Of a stretch of 64,000 nucleotides of DNA, positions 28,362 through 37,285 are shown piece by piece. This DNA comes from Cytobacillus sp. NJ13. GTDB lineage: Bacteria; Bacillota; Bacilli; Bacillales; Cytobacillaceae. The notes under the pieces were generated by a model that had not been told where the DNA came from, ran no database searches, and saw only the letters and a list, made by a program, of their open reading frames with translations. The stretch lies in the NCBI GenBank assembly GCA_030348385.1, contig JAUCFP010000006.1:1426001-1490000 (forward strand). Direction: 5' to 3'. The translations under genes and the position numbers were made by a program. How positions within the stretch are numbered: position 1 is the stretch's first letter; each line of letters opens with the position of its first letter.

Positions 28362-28538
28362 TTATGATGAATAATTAATGAGAAACCTTTTTTTCTTCAA
28401 CATTGGTATAAACAATTTATATCTCACTCCTTTTCCACAAAATTCACAAACTAAATTTGTAGAAGAAACTTCTTCAACATGAGGTACTTGAATGGAGTGT
28501 ATTCCTTTAATCAAATGTTTCTTACAAACATAGATCAT
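28362..28538 (-). CDS. Small CxxC protein
   Basis: 58 residues from ATG 28538 with AAGGTGGGG upstream. The sequence IYVCKKHLIKG...LVCEFCGKGVRYKLFIP has four Cys/His positions (Cys, His, CxxC) that could bind one zinc, then a basic tail. It resembles small zinc-ribbon-like proteins of bacilli but I cannot name it. Copy 1 of the regulon box lies about 175 bp upstream. Confidence 0.5.
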   Translation of the reverse strand: MIYVCKKHLIKGIHSIQVPHVEEVSSTNLVCEFCGKGVRYKLFIPMLKKKRFLINYSS

Positions 28539-28700
28539 TACAATCCCCACCTTACAGACAGATTTATTACACGAACTTCTAAGAAAACCCTTGTTTTTCT
28601 AACGCTTCAAGTTTCCCCCCTTAAATCGAATGAAAACGCTTTTATTTTTTTGATTATTTTTACTATTGTGATATTGATTATACTAATAAGTTGTAGTTAA

Positions 28701-28743
28701 ATAAAATTAAAGATTTTAATTTGTAAGTAACCATTACTAATAT
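28701..28743 (-). promoter_or_regulatory. Regulon box copy 1
   Basis: ATAAAATTAAAGATTTTAAT followed by TTGTAAGTAAC and TTACTAATAT. The core ATTAAA-GAT-TTTAAT (28706-28720) is a perfect dyad. The element matches five others upstream of island genes, all in the same orientation relative to the downstream gene. Here the leftward genes are the CxxC protein and the binding protein. Confidence 0.6.
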
Positions 28744-28773
28744 CGAAAGATCCTAGTGGGATTCTTCCAAGCA

Positions 28774-29110
28774 CTAAGAATAACAAGAGGTAAATACAAA
28801 GATCATTTTCCTATTAAACCTCGTATGTGTTACTAGTTTTTTTCGGATATAACAAAAAGCTGGGCCAATGAAAGGAAGTGGATAAGTAGCTCCAAAGTAT
28901 TCAAATGATAGGATAATAACGGCAGCTTTTAGTGCTATTGTGCGATATCTTAGCAAATTCATCTCAGTAATGGTTTCAGCCTTCAGTTCTTCCATCGCAG
29001 TTAATCAAATCACAATGTCAGCTAAGGCACTAGCATCAATTCATTCTTGCTTAACAAGGGCATCATACCCTTTCTTGAAAATCAACTTTTCTTACATTCA
29101 AAATAATCTA
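28774..29110 (-). pseudogene. Decayed gene of unknown identity, with in-frame TGA codons
   Basis: A 73-codon open part from 28995 reads MEELKAETITEMNLLRYRTI, ALKAAVIILSFEYFG, then a hydrophobic stretch. Upstream in the same frame DALVKQE-stop-IDASALADIVI-stop-LTA continues the protein, so both stops are TGA. Further upstream KVDFQER is in another frame. No ribosome site. I do not recognise the family. Confidence 0.4.
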
Positions 29111-29189
29111 CCTTTGACTTCCCCAAAGATGGAGATAATACAATATTTATTTTGATCCGAATATACTAATAAAGGAGAAACTATGAACT

Positions 29190-30095
29190 ATGAACTTTGA
29201 ACAATTACTTTATATTGTTGAAGTCGCAAAACATAATTCTCTGTCTGTAGCAGCCCAGAACCTTCATGTGACTCAATCTGGTATTAGCCAGTCCATTACT
29301 GGTTTAGAAAAGGAATTAGGGCTAAAAATTTTACATCGCTCACGGGGTCACGGTGCTGTCCCAACCGATGAAGGTAGAATCATTCTTAAACAAGCCTACG
29401 AAGTGCTTAAAAAGCTAGAGGAAATAAAAGAGAAAGCAAACTCATTTAATTCGGCGGAAATAGGAGAACTAAAAGTATCTTCTGTACCGGGATTAACAAC
29501 TGTTCTAGTTAAAGCGTTAGCTGCTTTTAGACAGGATTATCCACAAGTAAATGTAGAAATAAACGAAAAAAGTGTATCTTCTGTAATAGATGATGTTCGC
29601 CAGCATAAGACTGACATCGGACTGATTGCACATTCACCAGATTGGAATATAAACATGGAAGGAATAGCTTTTGAATCACTATTTGAAGGGAAGCAGAAAG
29701 TCTACGTTTCTAAACATTCTCCCTTAGCGTTTACCGGTACCATATCTCCACATGAAATACTAGATCAAATGCTCGTTACTTATTACGGTGAATTTATGCA
29801 ATATTTCGTTCATGATTTCTTTAAAAAATATAAACCCTTGAAAATCTTATTTACAGCAAATAACTTGGACGGCATACTCCAAGCGATCATTGAAAATTTA
29901 GCTATTACATTTGCTCCTGATTTCATCATGAAAAATCATCCTTCTGTCATGAATGGTGATATCATTCCGATTGATTTAGTGAATCATGGGGCTGTCAATA
30001 TTTCTTTTGGTCTAGCTCTATCTGAAGATAAACATTTATCCATTTTTCCCAACAAGTATATTCAATATCTAAAATCCGAAATTTCGCAAATTTAA
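29190..30095 (+). CDS. LysR-family transcriptional regulator
   Basis: 301 residues. Winged helix-turn-helix at about 3-60 (YIVEVAKHNSLSVAAQNLHVTQSGISQSI) and a LysR substrate-binding domain from about 90. Its ATG at 29190 is 10 nt beyond an AAAGGAGA site, and an out-of-frame ATG at 29183 lies closer. It sits beside the catabolic island, and a conserved dyad recurs upstream of the island genes, making it the best candidate activator. The ligand is unknown. Confidence 0.9.
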   Translation: MNFEQLLYIVEVAKHNSLSVAAQNLHVTQSGISQSITGLEKELGLKILHRSRGHGAVPTDEGRIILKQAYEVLKKLEEIKEKANSFNSAEIGELKVSSVPGLTTVLVKALAAFRQDYPQVNVEINEKSVSSVIDDVRQHKTDIGLIAHSPDWNINMEGIAFESLFEGKQKVYVSKHSPLAFTGTISPHEILDQMLVTYYGEFMQYFVHDFFKKYKPLKILFTANNLDGILQAIIENLAITFAPDFIMKNHPSVMNGDIIPIDLVNHGAVNISFGLALSEDKHLSIFPNKYIQYLKSEISQI

Positions 30096-30098
30096 GAA

Positions 30099-30213
30099 AA
30101 AAAGAGCAGCCACTTCGTCTATATATGGACGCTGGGCTTCTCTTTTTTACGGATAAACGAATAAAAAAGCTCAAAGTAACCTCGATAAGAAATGATGATT
30201 ACTTTGAGCTTTT
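30099..30213. terminator. Two consecutive terminators after the LysR gene
   Basis: The first pairs AAAAGAG-AGCC with GGCT-CTCTTTT (30101-30148). The second pairs AAAAGCTCAAAGTAA (30165-30179) with TTACTTTGAGCTTTT (30199-30213), a perfect 15-bp stem with T-runs on both sides. They insulate LysR from the converging SDR. Confidence 0.7.
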
Positions 30214-30334
30214 GAAAAACAAAGGAAACTTTCTAAGTGAAAATATTCCTATATGATTATATAAAAACAGCCGTGATGAAGCAGGAGAAAAATTAAGACT
30301 TTTTCCTCTGCCCCACTTTTAAGAAAGATCCTTT

Positions 30335-31123
30335 TTACTTAGCTCCGAGTCCCCCATCTACAACCAATATTTGTCCTGTACAATAATCAGAAGCCGCAGA
30401 AGCAAAGTATAGGACAGCACCTGCTATATCATTGTCTTCACCTAATCTCCTAACTGGCACTTGAGAGGCAATGATTGGACCTGCTTTTTGTACAAGCGTT
30501 CCTGGTATTTCTGGGTTATTCATTCCCGTTTGAAAAACGCCAGGAGCAATGGAATTCACAGTCAATCCATGGCGTCCCCACTTAACGGCAAGATCCTTCG
30601 TCAAAGTCATAACAGCCCCCTTACTTGTTGTATATCCTACAGAGTCGACGGCTTCAGGGTCAGTACCTTTAAATCCAATGCTAGAAGAAATGTTAATGAT
30701 TTTTCCGTATTCGTTCTCTATCATATGTCTTCCGAGAGCCTGACACATCAGGAATGTTCCTGTCACATTGGTATCAATCATTTCTAGCCATTGCTTCAAA
30801 GGCATTTCAGTAGCAGGTGTTTCATAAACCGTTCCACTGCTGTTAATTAAGATTTCAACCTTTCCAAAATGAGAAATAACTTTATCTACACCTTGTCGGA
30901 CCGATTCAGGGTCTGTTACATCCAATGCGAGTGCGAGGGCTTGTCTTCCCAGCACTTCGATTTCTTGGACAACTTTCTCGCAAACCTCTAAACGGCGTGA
31001 GCATACTGCAACATTTGCGCCTGCTTCTGCCAGCGCTAGTGCCATGATACGCCCTAACCCACTCCCCCCTCCGGTAACCATGGCTGTTTTTCCTGTTAAA
31101 TCAAACAATTTTGCAGTTGACAT
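30335..31123 (-). CDS. Short-chain dehydrogenase/reductase
   Basis: 262 residues. TGGGSGLG cofactor motif, NSSG in place of NNAG, catalytic Ser in NISSS and YTTSK are present. The C-terminus QILVVDGGLG is typical. Most similar in pattern to gluconate 5-dehydrogenase/3-oxoacyl reductase types. GAGGAGG precedes the ATG. A cre-like site and regulon box copy 2 lie upstream. Substrate probably an alcohol or ketone of the island pathway. Confidence 0.87.
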   Translation of the reverse strand: MSTAKLFDLTGKTAMVTGGGSGLGRIMALALAEAGANVAVCSRRLEVCEKVVQEIEVLGRQALALALDVTDPESVRQGVDKVISHFGKVEILINSSGTVYETPATEMPLKQWLEMIDTNVTGTFLMCQALGRHMIENEYGKIINISSSIGFKGTDPEAVDSVGYTTSKGAVMTLTKDLAVKWGRHGLTVNSIAPGVFQTGMNNPEIPGTLVQKAGPIIASQVPVRRLGEDNDIAGAVLYFASAASDYCTGQILVVDGGLGAK

Positions 31124-31153
31124 TCCAGATCTCCTCCTCTAAATTCCTATTAT

Positions 31154-31167
31154 TGAAAGCGCTTAAA
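31154..31167 (-). promoter_or_regulatory. Candidate cre site (CcpA) before the SDR gene
   Basis: TGAAAGCGCTTAAA matches the consensus TGWAARCGYTWNCA at all but one position. It lies 31-44 bp upstream of the SDR start, downstream of the presumed promoter, as in carbon-catabolite-repressed genes. Confidence 0.6.
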
Positions 31168-31239
31168 ATAATAATTAATGTGATTATTATTAATATTTAA
31201 ATTATTCTTATGTGTATTTTACAAATAAGTTATAATTAA

Positions 31240-31283
31240 ATACAATTAAAGATTTAAATTTGCAAATAAATATTTCTAATAAT
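31240..31283 (-). promoter_or_regulatory. Regulon box copy 2
   Basis: CAATTAAAGATTTAAATTTG, then CAAATAAATATTTCTAAT, aligns with copy 1 over its whole length. Core 31245-31259. It lies about 125 bp upstream of the SDR start. On the minus strand TATAAC follows the core by about 20 bp and may be the -10 region. Confidence 0.6.
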
Positions 31284-31415
31284 TTAAAAGAAGAACAGCC
31301 AAACTTTCTAAACAGATTCTAGACTTACTTCACTCCTTCTGAGAGAAAAGCCTAAAAAAGAGAAGTATCATCGTCACACATGGACATTGGACTTCTCATT
31401 TTACAAATCTAACTA

Positions 31416-31883
31416 TTAAAACTTAGTCACATCTATAGGTGTAATTCCTTCAGCTGCACAATGATCATGGTATTTTTGCAAGAATGACTCCCAATTATCT
31501 CTAGCAATAATTTCTCCATTCTCATTCAAATAGTCTAATGTTGCTTCTACAATATTTAACGTAATAACCTCTTCATCCCCTACAGATTCAGGTGTATGTT
31601 TGGATCCGGCAGGCTCATAAACGACATCACCGGCTTTGGAAACCCAATTATTCTCCATGTACCTCCAAGAACCCTTAACTGTGTATACTATAACCGTTCC
31701 GGGATGAAAATGGGTAGGAAGCTGTGTACCCGCCGGAACCTTTAACAAGGTAATCGTTTGACCTGTTACTGGATTGGCCTTCAGTATCTTAAAATGAGCC
31801 ACCCCAAAATAAGGAATCCATGGTAAATCATCTGGACAGATATTACTTGCATCATATACTTCTACAGCTTTTGCATTACTCAT
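31416..31883 (-). CDS. Cupin of the 2,4'-dihydroxyacetophenone dioxygenase type
   Basis: 155 residues with one cupin barrel. PTHFHPGTVIVYTVKGSWRY carries the first metal motif and GSKHTPES the second His. The N-terminus CPDDLPWIPYFGVAHFKILKANPVTGQ is typical of DAD/ChrR-like cupins that use Fe(II). Members of this group cleave an aryl ketone C-C bond with O2. Regulon box copy 3 precedes the gene. The actual substrate is uncertain. Confidence 0.75.
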   Translation of the reverse strand: MSNAKAVEVYDASNICPDDLPWIPYFGVAHFKILKANPVTGQTITLLKVPAGTQLPTHFHPGTVIVYTVKGSWRYMENNWVSKAGDVVYEPAGSKHTPESVGDEEVITLNIVEATLDYLNENGEIIARDNWESFLQKYHDHCAAEGITPIDVTKF

Positions 31884-32002
31884 TTACAATCCCCTCTTTT
31901 GCTTTAAATTGTGAAATCCGTAAATTGATAGTGTGAATACCAGGCAGATCATTAACTATCCGAATTTCTTAATTTTCAGTATACTTATAATTGTTTATTT
32001 AA

Positions 32003-32048
32003 TAAAATTATGATTTTTAATATGCAGTTTAGTTATATTAATATATAC
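32003..32048 (-). promoter_or_regulatory. Regulon box copy 3
   Basis: ATAAAATTATGATTTTTAAT, then ATGCAG...TATATTAATATA. More divergent than the other copies but co-linear. Core 32007-32021. It lies about 125 bp upstream of the cupin start. Confidence 0.5.
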
Positions 32049-32096
32049 TGGCAATTTCTCTTCCTTTTTTTAGCTTTTGAATACCATGAATGATAT

Positions 32097-33395
32097 TTAG
32101 GTACTAACTAGCTCTTCCTCCTCAGTTTTAATCGTGGAGTGTATTTGCTTTGTGGGACGTACACCAATCCAAAATAATACTCCGATAATAATCATCCCAA
32201 AAGCAGAGGCTTGAAAGGCATAATGATAGCCTAAAGTCTCACTCGCTGCATATTGAATAAAATAACCAAATACGATGGGAGCAATCATACTTCCTGTATT
32301 TGAAAGAGCAATATATGCCCCTTGTGCCTTGCCGATGTTTTGGGGAGAAAACAAATCCATTAATATAGAGGGTGCGAGTGAAAGAATAACCATTCCAAAA
32401 CCTGGTGCCAGGGTGAAACACAAAATAGAGATAGCATCCGAACTTACGACACTTCCAAGATATAAGTAAATAGCAGATATCACCATCATACAACTAGCAA
32501 GAGTTACTCGTGCTTTCCGAATATCTCCTGTTTTGCGATAAAGCCAATCGGATAACATGGCAAAGCCAATTTGGCTAAAGGCAGCGAAAAGAAAAGGCAA
32601 AGCCACTGCTAGTTTTAACGTTTGGCCGCTAAATTGATGTACTGTAGAAAAGTATGCTGGATACCACACCGATTGAACGGACACTAACCAATAGGCACAA
32701 CCTCCAGCCAAAACGGTCAAAATATAATTTTTAGAAAAAAGATGCGGAATAAACTGACGCCAAGAAACCTTTGAGATGGTGCATGAATGCTTTTCCACTA
32801 GATCAAATGAAGGCAATCCGATTTCTTGCGGACATGCTTTACCGTAAAACAGCCAAAAACCTAACCAAATCAGTCCAACAATCCCCATCACTATAAAAGC
32901 AGATCTCCAACCATATTGATCAGTCAAGGAAATTAATAATGGTGAAGCAATCGCAGGTCCCATCATAGTGCCAAATAGAACCGCAGCATAGCTTATTCCA
33001 TGTCGGTGTTTCGGAAACCATTTACCTAGCATAGTTGTTACTACAGGAGAAGCTGGCCCTTCACCTACTCCCAAAATGATCCTTGTTAATATAAGCAGAG
33101 AAAAACTGGAAACAAATGGGGTAGCAAATTGTACTGTTAACCAGATCAATGACATCCAAATAAACAATTTTTTCGGATTTTTGGAATCTGCCATGCCGCC
33201 AAGTAAGATGGAGGTTATGGAAAAAAACCAATAAAAAGAACTGCCCACAAGTCCCCATTGAGAAGCACTTAAATGTAACTCCTTCATTAGAGGAACAGAA
33301 ACCAAACCAATGAGAATTTTATCAATTTGGTTAATCATTGCAATAAGAACTGAAAATAATAAGATAATCCAAGAATATTTTGGAGTGCTTGACAT
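32097..33395 (-). CDS. MFS transporter (ACS-type), copy 1
   Basis: 432 residues and 12 predicted membrane segments. The N-terminal half has GGMADSKNPKK and GEGPASPVV, and R-rich loops, as in anion:cation symporters that import organic acids or aromatic acids. It is closely similar over its whole length to the transporter at 37628-38917. It probably brings the island substrate in. GGGGA precedes the ATG at 33395. Confidence 0.9.
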   Translation of the reverse strand: MSSTPKYSWIILLFSVLIAMINQIDKILIGLVSVPLMKELHLSASQWGLVGSSFYWFFSITSILLGGMADSKNPKKLFIWMSLIWLTVQFATPFVSSFSLLILTRIILGVGEGPASPVVTTMLGKWFPKHRHGISYAAVLFGTMMGPAIASPLLISLTDQYGWRSAFIVMGIVGLIWLGFWLFYGKACPQEIGLPSFDLVEKHSCTISKVSWRQFIPHLFSKNYILTVLAGGCAYWLVSVQSVWYPAYFSTVHQFSGQTLKLAVALPFLFAAFSQIGFAMLSDWLYRKTGDIRKARVTLASCMMVISAIYLYLGSVVSSDAISILCFTLAPGFGMVILSLAPSILMDLFSPQNIGKAQGAYIALSNTGSMIAPIVFGYFIQYAASETLGYHYAFQASAFGMIIIGVLFWIGVRPTKQIHSTIKTEEEELVST

Positions 33396-33484
33396 ATAAG
33401 TCCCCCTAATTTTGATAATTGAAATAAAGCATCTCAGAGAGTGATGCTCATTTCCTTGTCCCTATAGCTTCCCATTCTCCAGTT

Positions 33485-33633
33485 CATCACGAAGTAAGCG
33501 TTTTCATAAAGATTCAAGTGTTGGGAAACTCCTTGTTGCAAACAAGGATTTAAACCCTTTTATTGAACATGAAATAACGCATTTTAAAGTGATCGAAGCG
33601 CTTTTACGAAAAGTTCATACACTCATGAATTAA
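33485..33633 (+). pseudogene. Possible gene remnant
   Basis: The plus-strand frame ending at 33633 reads KRFHKDSSVGKLLVANKDLN, then FIEHEITHFKVIEALLRKVH and TLMN. It has protein-like composition, no start or ribosome site, and no recognised family. It lies in a 749-bp interval without an intact gene that also holds two regulon boxes. Confidence 0.25.
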
Positions 33634-33856
33634 CTTTAGCTAGATCTATACCTTTCACGCTATGATACTTACTTTTTACTTTAAAATGGACAACAAACAT
33701 AATTCTCTTGTTCATTCCAAATGTCTAAAATTTACTACTAAAATGCCTCAATTAAATGAAAAGGCTTTCAAAAATATCATCAAGCACCCCTCTCTAAATG
33801 TTTTTTGAATATTATAACTATTTCAATTATCATTATATCTATTTCAACCCTCATGA

Positions 33857-33903
33857 ATAAAATTAAATAATTTAAACTGCAAGTAACTTTCACTTATATT
33901 CAA
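33857..33903 (-). promoter_or_regulatory. Regulon box copy 4
   Basis: ATAAAATTAAATAATTTAAA, then CTGCAAGTAAC and TTCACTTATATTCAA. Core 33862-33876. It lies about 470 bp upstream of the first MFS gene, farther than in other copies, which suggests a long leader or a lost gene between. Confidence 0.55.
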
Positions 33904-34002
33904 CATACGAACAAGGTGGATATTGAAAAACGATTATAGAAATGACACCCGATCCTCTATTAACCTTAGTTGCTCTATTTTGAAATGGATAATCTTTTTT
34001 AT

Positions 34003-34047
34003 TACATTAGTAACACTTAAATACAAGTTAAAATGTTTAATTTTATT
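34003..34047 (+). promoter_or_regulatory. Regulon box copy 5, reversed
   Basis: On the minus strand the sequence reads ATAAAATTAAACATTTTAAC, then TTGTATTTAAGTG and TTACTAATGTAA. Core 34027-34041. It is inverted relative to the other copies, and so is its target gene (the SDR at 34145), keeping the same geometry. Confidence 0.6.
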
Positions 34048-34144
34048 TAAACTGATTTAAAAGGTAGAATTAAAGAGAGAAAATATAGAAATTACTTTGA
34101 GTTTGGCCATACAGGGTGTTGAATCAAAATAGGAGGTTGAATAT

Positions 34145-34918
34145 ATGGACTTACAATTATCTGAAAAAAAAGCTCTCATTATAGGAGGAAGTCGTGGGAT
34201 TGGCAGAGCCATTGCCCGTCAGTTGGCACTGGAGGGCGTGGATTGTACAATTTGTGCAAGAAACGAATCCTCACTAAAGAAAGCTGCAGAAGAATTAACC
34301 CAGGAAACAAAACGAAATATCTATCCAATCGTGGCAGATACCTCGAATCCTAACTCTATCATCCATTTAGTTGAAAGTGCAGCAGCTGCGATGGGTAGTA
34401 TTGATATTCTCATCAACAGTGGAGCCCGTGTTGGCGGTACAGAGCCAGAGAATTTTCATGAGATTAAAGAGGAGCTTATTTTGAAAGATTTTGAAGAAAA
34501 GTATATGGGCTATTTTCGATCTATACGAGCTGTTGCTCCTCATATGATCAAAAATAAGTGGGGGCGTATTATTAATATAAGTGGTCTCGCTGCCAGAATA
34601 GGCGGCAATTATTTTAGTTCCGGGCCGCGTAATGCCTCTGTTGTTCATTTAACGAAATCCGCATCATTGGAATTAGGAAAACACGGCATTAACGTCAATG
34701 CTATCTATCCAGGGATTGTAGATACTGAAACGAATAGAAAACAATTTCATACGGAAGAAGCTGTAAGCCAGGCAGCAGCATTAAGTCCTCTCAATCGCTT
34801 GATTACTCCGGAGGAAATTGCTTATGTCGTTGCCTTCCTAGCTTCACCCCTGTCAGCATCAATTACCGGCGATGTCATTTCAGTAACTGGAGGCATTGGT
34901 AATACGGTTTATTACTAA
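34145..34918 (+). CDS. SDR-family protein with a non-canonical active site
   Basis: 257 residues with a Rossmann fold. GGSRGIG is the cofactor loop, NSGA replaces NNAG, and IINISG carries the active-site Ser. At the Y-x3-K position the sequence reads SGPRN, so the catalytic Tyr and Lys are Ser and Asn. The C-terminus VISVTGGIG is typical. Either it uses another chemistry or it lost dehydrogenase activity. AGGAGG lies 7 nt before the ATG. Regulon box copy 5 lies 100 bp upstream. Confidence 0.85.
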   Translation: MDLQLSEKKALIIGGSRGIGRAIARQLALEGVDCTICARNESSLKKAAEELTQETKRNIYPIVADTSNPNSIIHLVESAAAAMGSIDILINSGARVGGTEPENFHEIKEELILKDFEEKYMGYFRSIRAVAPHMIKNKWGRIINISGLAARIGGNYFSSGPRNASVVHLTKSASLELGKHGINVNAIYPGIVDTETNRKQFHTEEAVSQAAALSPLNRLITPEEIAYVVAFLASPLSASITGDVISVTGGIGNTVYY

Positions 34919-35003
34919 AAACACGCAGTTAATACCTTCTTTAAACGATTGTCCCTCCCCATCCATTCAATAGTAGAACTTATATTTATTAACCATAATT
35001 ATT

Positions 35004-35104
35004 AGTAGCACAGACCGAGAACATGGCCAGTGCTACTCTTTTTTTATTTAGAAAGACAACCATAAAGACACCTCTACGAATTCACGTAAGGTGTCTTTAT
35101 GGTT
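35004..35104. terminator. Terminator pair between converging genes
   Basis: AGTAGCAC (35004-35011) and GTGCTACT (35030-35037) plus T8 end the SDR transcript. AACCATAAAGACACCT (35058-35073) and AGGTGTCTTTATGGTT (35089-35104) form a perfect 16-bp stem that can stop leftward transcripts from the hydrolase. Confidence 0.7.
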
Positions 35105-35194
35105 TATTTGAAACGTTTCTGACTAAATATCAAGATGTTCTCGTCATTCCTGTTTTCTTTTAAATAAAGCTAATATGACCCTCTGATAATACTA

Positions 35195-36142
35195 TTAATT
35201 CCAGTTGGTCATAAAATTAGTGGTACGTAAAAACTTGTTGATCTTAGAAACCGTTAATTCAATATTCTTAGGAAACACAGCCATGTTTGAAAAAAAACCG
35301 TGAATCATTCCTGATTCACATGCATATTCAACTTTTACCCCAGCTGTTTTCAAACGATCAGCATACGCCTTTCCTTCATCCCGAAGCACATCATTTTCCG
35401 CCGTAATCACAATAGCTGGCGGGAGATTACTTATATCTTCAGCGATTAAGGGAGAAGCGTATCCATTATACCTATCCTCTTCATTCCTTAAATAATGATT
35501 ACGGAACCAAAACAGAAGCTCACGATCCAAACCAAATCCTTTTGCAAATATTTGATGAGATTTTGTAATAAATTCAAGGTTTGTCGCAGGATAAATCAGG
35601 ACTTGCGCAGATATGTCTGGACCTTTTCTGTCTCTCGCCATCATAGTAACTACAGTCGCTAAATTACCACCTACACTATCCCCGCCTACTATCAATCTAG
35701 AAATATCTCCGTTAAAAGAGGTTCCTTTTTCATAAACCCATTCCAATGCCGCGTAAGCATCTTCAGCCGGGGTCGGAAACTTATATTCTGGAGCTAGACG
35801 ATAGTTGACAGATACAACAATACTGCCCGTTCTATGTGCAAGCATTCGGCAGCTTGGATCTGTCGCTTCGAGGTCTCCTAGAACCCATCCTCCACCATGG
35901 TAATAAATAAATAAAGGGAAGGGGCCCTTCCCTTCCGGTATATATACCCTACATTTGATTTCAGCATCTTTGCTTACTGGAATCATCCAATCTTCTGTCT
36001 TTGAAAGCAGATCTGATTCGATAGGATGCTGCTGTGCTTTCGAAAGCATCTCTCGTACAGTCTTAGGATCCATCGTATAAATTGGAGGCATCTGGTTAAA
36101 TGCCAGTAAGTATTTTTCTGCCTGCGGATCTAAATTTGCCAA
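35195..36142 (-). CDS. Alpha/beta hydrolase of the hormone-sensitive lipase group
   Basis: 315 residues. YYHGGGWVLGD is the oxyanion-hole motif, GGDSVGGNLA the nucleophile elbow (usually GDSAGG), DVLRDEG the acid and GMIHGF the base. The fold and motifs are those of HSL/GDxG carboxylesterases. It would cleave a carboxylic ester. It is the last gene of the leftward run with the oxygenases, so it may release a product or cleave an ester precursor of the island substrate. Confidence 0.88.
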   Translation of the reverse strand: MANLDPQAEKYLLAFNQMPPIYTMDPKTVREMLSKAQQHPIESDLLSKTEDWMIPVSKDAEIKCRVYIPEGKGPFPLFIYYHGGGWVLGDLEATDPSCRMLAHRTGSIVVSVNYRLAPEYKFPTPAEDAYAALEWVYEKGTSFNGDISRLIVGGDSVGGNLATVVTMMARDRKGPDISAQVLIYPATNLEFITKSHQIFAKGFGLDRELLFWFRNHYLRNEEDRYNGYASPLIAEDISNLPPAIVITAENDVLRDEGKAYADRLKTAGVKVEYACESGMIHGFFSNMAVFPKNIELTVSKINKFLRTTNFMTNWN

Positions 36143-36283
36143 GAAACATCATCCTCATTTCATTTTCTGTAAAATCAATTATGGCTAAGTTTTTTTCTAA
36201 AATATTGGTGACAAGATTATGCTTTTCTACTAAACTCACTATTTAATACAAATATTTCTCGATATTTTCTACACGATCACCAG

Positions 36284-37285
36284 CTATTTATTATTTACAG
36301 CCATACCTTCTCTACAAACCTCGAAATCAGGGGCAATTTTTCGACCATTTGGCATGTTGAGCCACAATCTTAATAAATGACGTTTACGCTCATCTTCTTC
36401 ATAATCTTCAAATGTAGTTCGTGAATGAAAAATAGTATAGTTATTAACGAATTGCATATCACCTGGCTCCATCATCATATCAATATGCATGTTTTTATCA
36501 TGAGTAAGGGAATCTATAAAATTAAACACTTCCATCTCCTTTTTTGACAAAGAGACACCTGTTTTCGTTTGTGCTGATTCAACATATTGACGTAAATATC
36601 TGCAGCTCAATTTGCCATCGTAATAACTAAAAATTGGTGATGTAAATATTGGAGATTGTCCTGGTGCTTCTTCCCCACGAAGATCATGGAAGAAAGGACG
36701 ATAGAGGGTTTCAAGATACTCTGGGTGCTTCTCTAAAATTTCATTATAAACAGCTATCGCACTTGCGATACTACTTAAACCACCAGATTTCGCTTTGCAA
36801 AGACAGAGTAATCCGACAACATCAGCTAAATCTGTATGATAGTCAAGATGCACATTCGTTTGGAAACCGCGTACTTTAGAATTATCCTTAAAGTCGAAAC
36901 CTCGATCTTTTATATTCCCTAGGAGAGTTCCTTTTGCGTCTTGTGTTATCGGATTGCCCATGTGCAAGCCGATCCCCCAGTAAATAATGCTCGCTTCCTC
37001 AACCGTATACTTTTCCATCGGTAATCCACGAATTAATAGAAACCCTTTCCCATTCTCCAGTTCATCTATAAAATATGCAATTTCATCAGCAAGATTAGGA
37101 ATTGGGAAGTCCGCCTTGGTAAAATCAGGTGCTTTCAACCCCTTTTGTTGAATATGAACCAAAGCTTTTTCAAGATCTGCGATTGTTTTCTCGGACAAAT
37201 GATAAATCCATGAATCATCCTTAGCTAAATCCATTCCTCTCCACGCTGATGGTCCTTGAATTTTTTCATTTAAAACATACGGCAT
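36284..37285 (-). CDS. TauD/TfdA-family dioxygenase, copy 1
   Basis: 333 residues with the double-stranded beta-helix fold. His150 and Asp152 (HTD) with His287 (IFHSRT) give the complete Fe(II) facial triad, and Arg in RKRHLLRLW binds 2-oxoglutarate. Family members hydroxylate substrates, often releasing sulfite or phenols. The protein is similar throughout to the enzyme at 39048-40103, but lacks its Pro/Gly-rich tail. GGAGG precedes the ATG. The substrate is not known. Confidence 0.87.
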   Translation of the reverse strand: MPYVLNEKIQGPSAWRGMDLAKDDSWIYHLSEKTIADLEKALVHIQQKGLKAPDFTKADFPIPNLADEIAYFIDELENGKGFLLIRGLPMEKYTVEEASIIYWGIGLHMGNPITQDAKGTLLGNIKDRGFDFKDNSKVRGFQTNVHLDYHTDLADVVGLLCLCKAKSGGLSSIASAIAVYNEILEKHPEYLETLYRPFFHDLRGEEAPGQSPIFTSPIFSYYDGKLSCRYLRQYVESAQTKTGVSLSKKEMEVFNFIDSLTHDKNMHIDMMMEPGDMQFVNNYTIFHSRTTFEDYEEDERKRHLLRLWLNMPNGRKIAPDFEVCREGMAVNNK

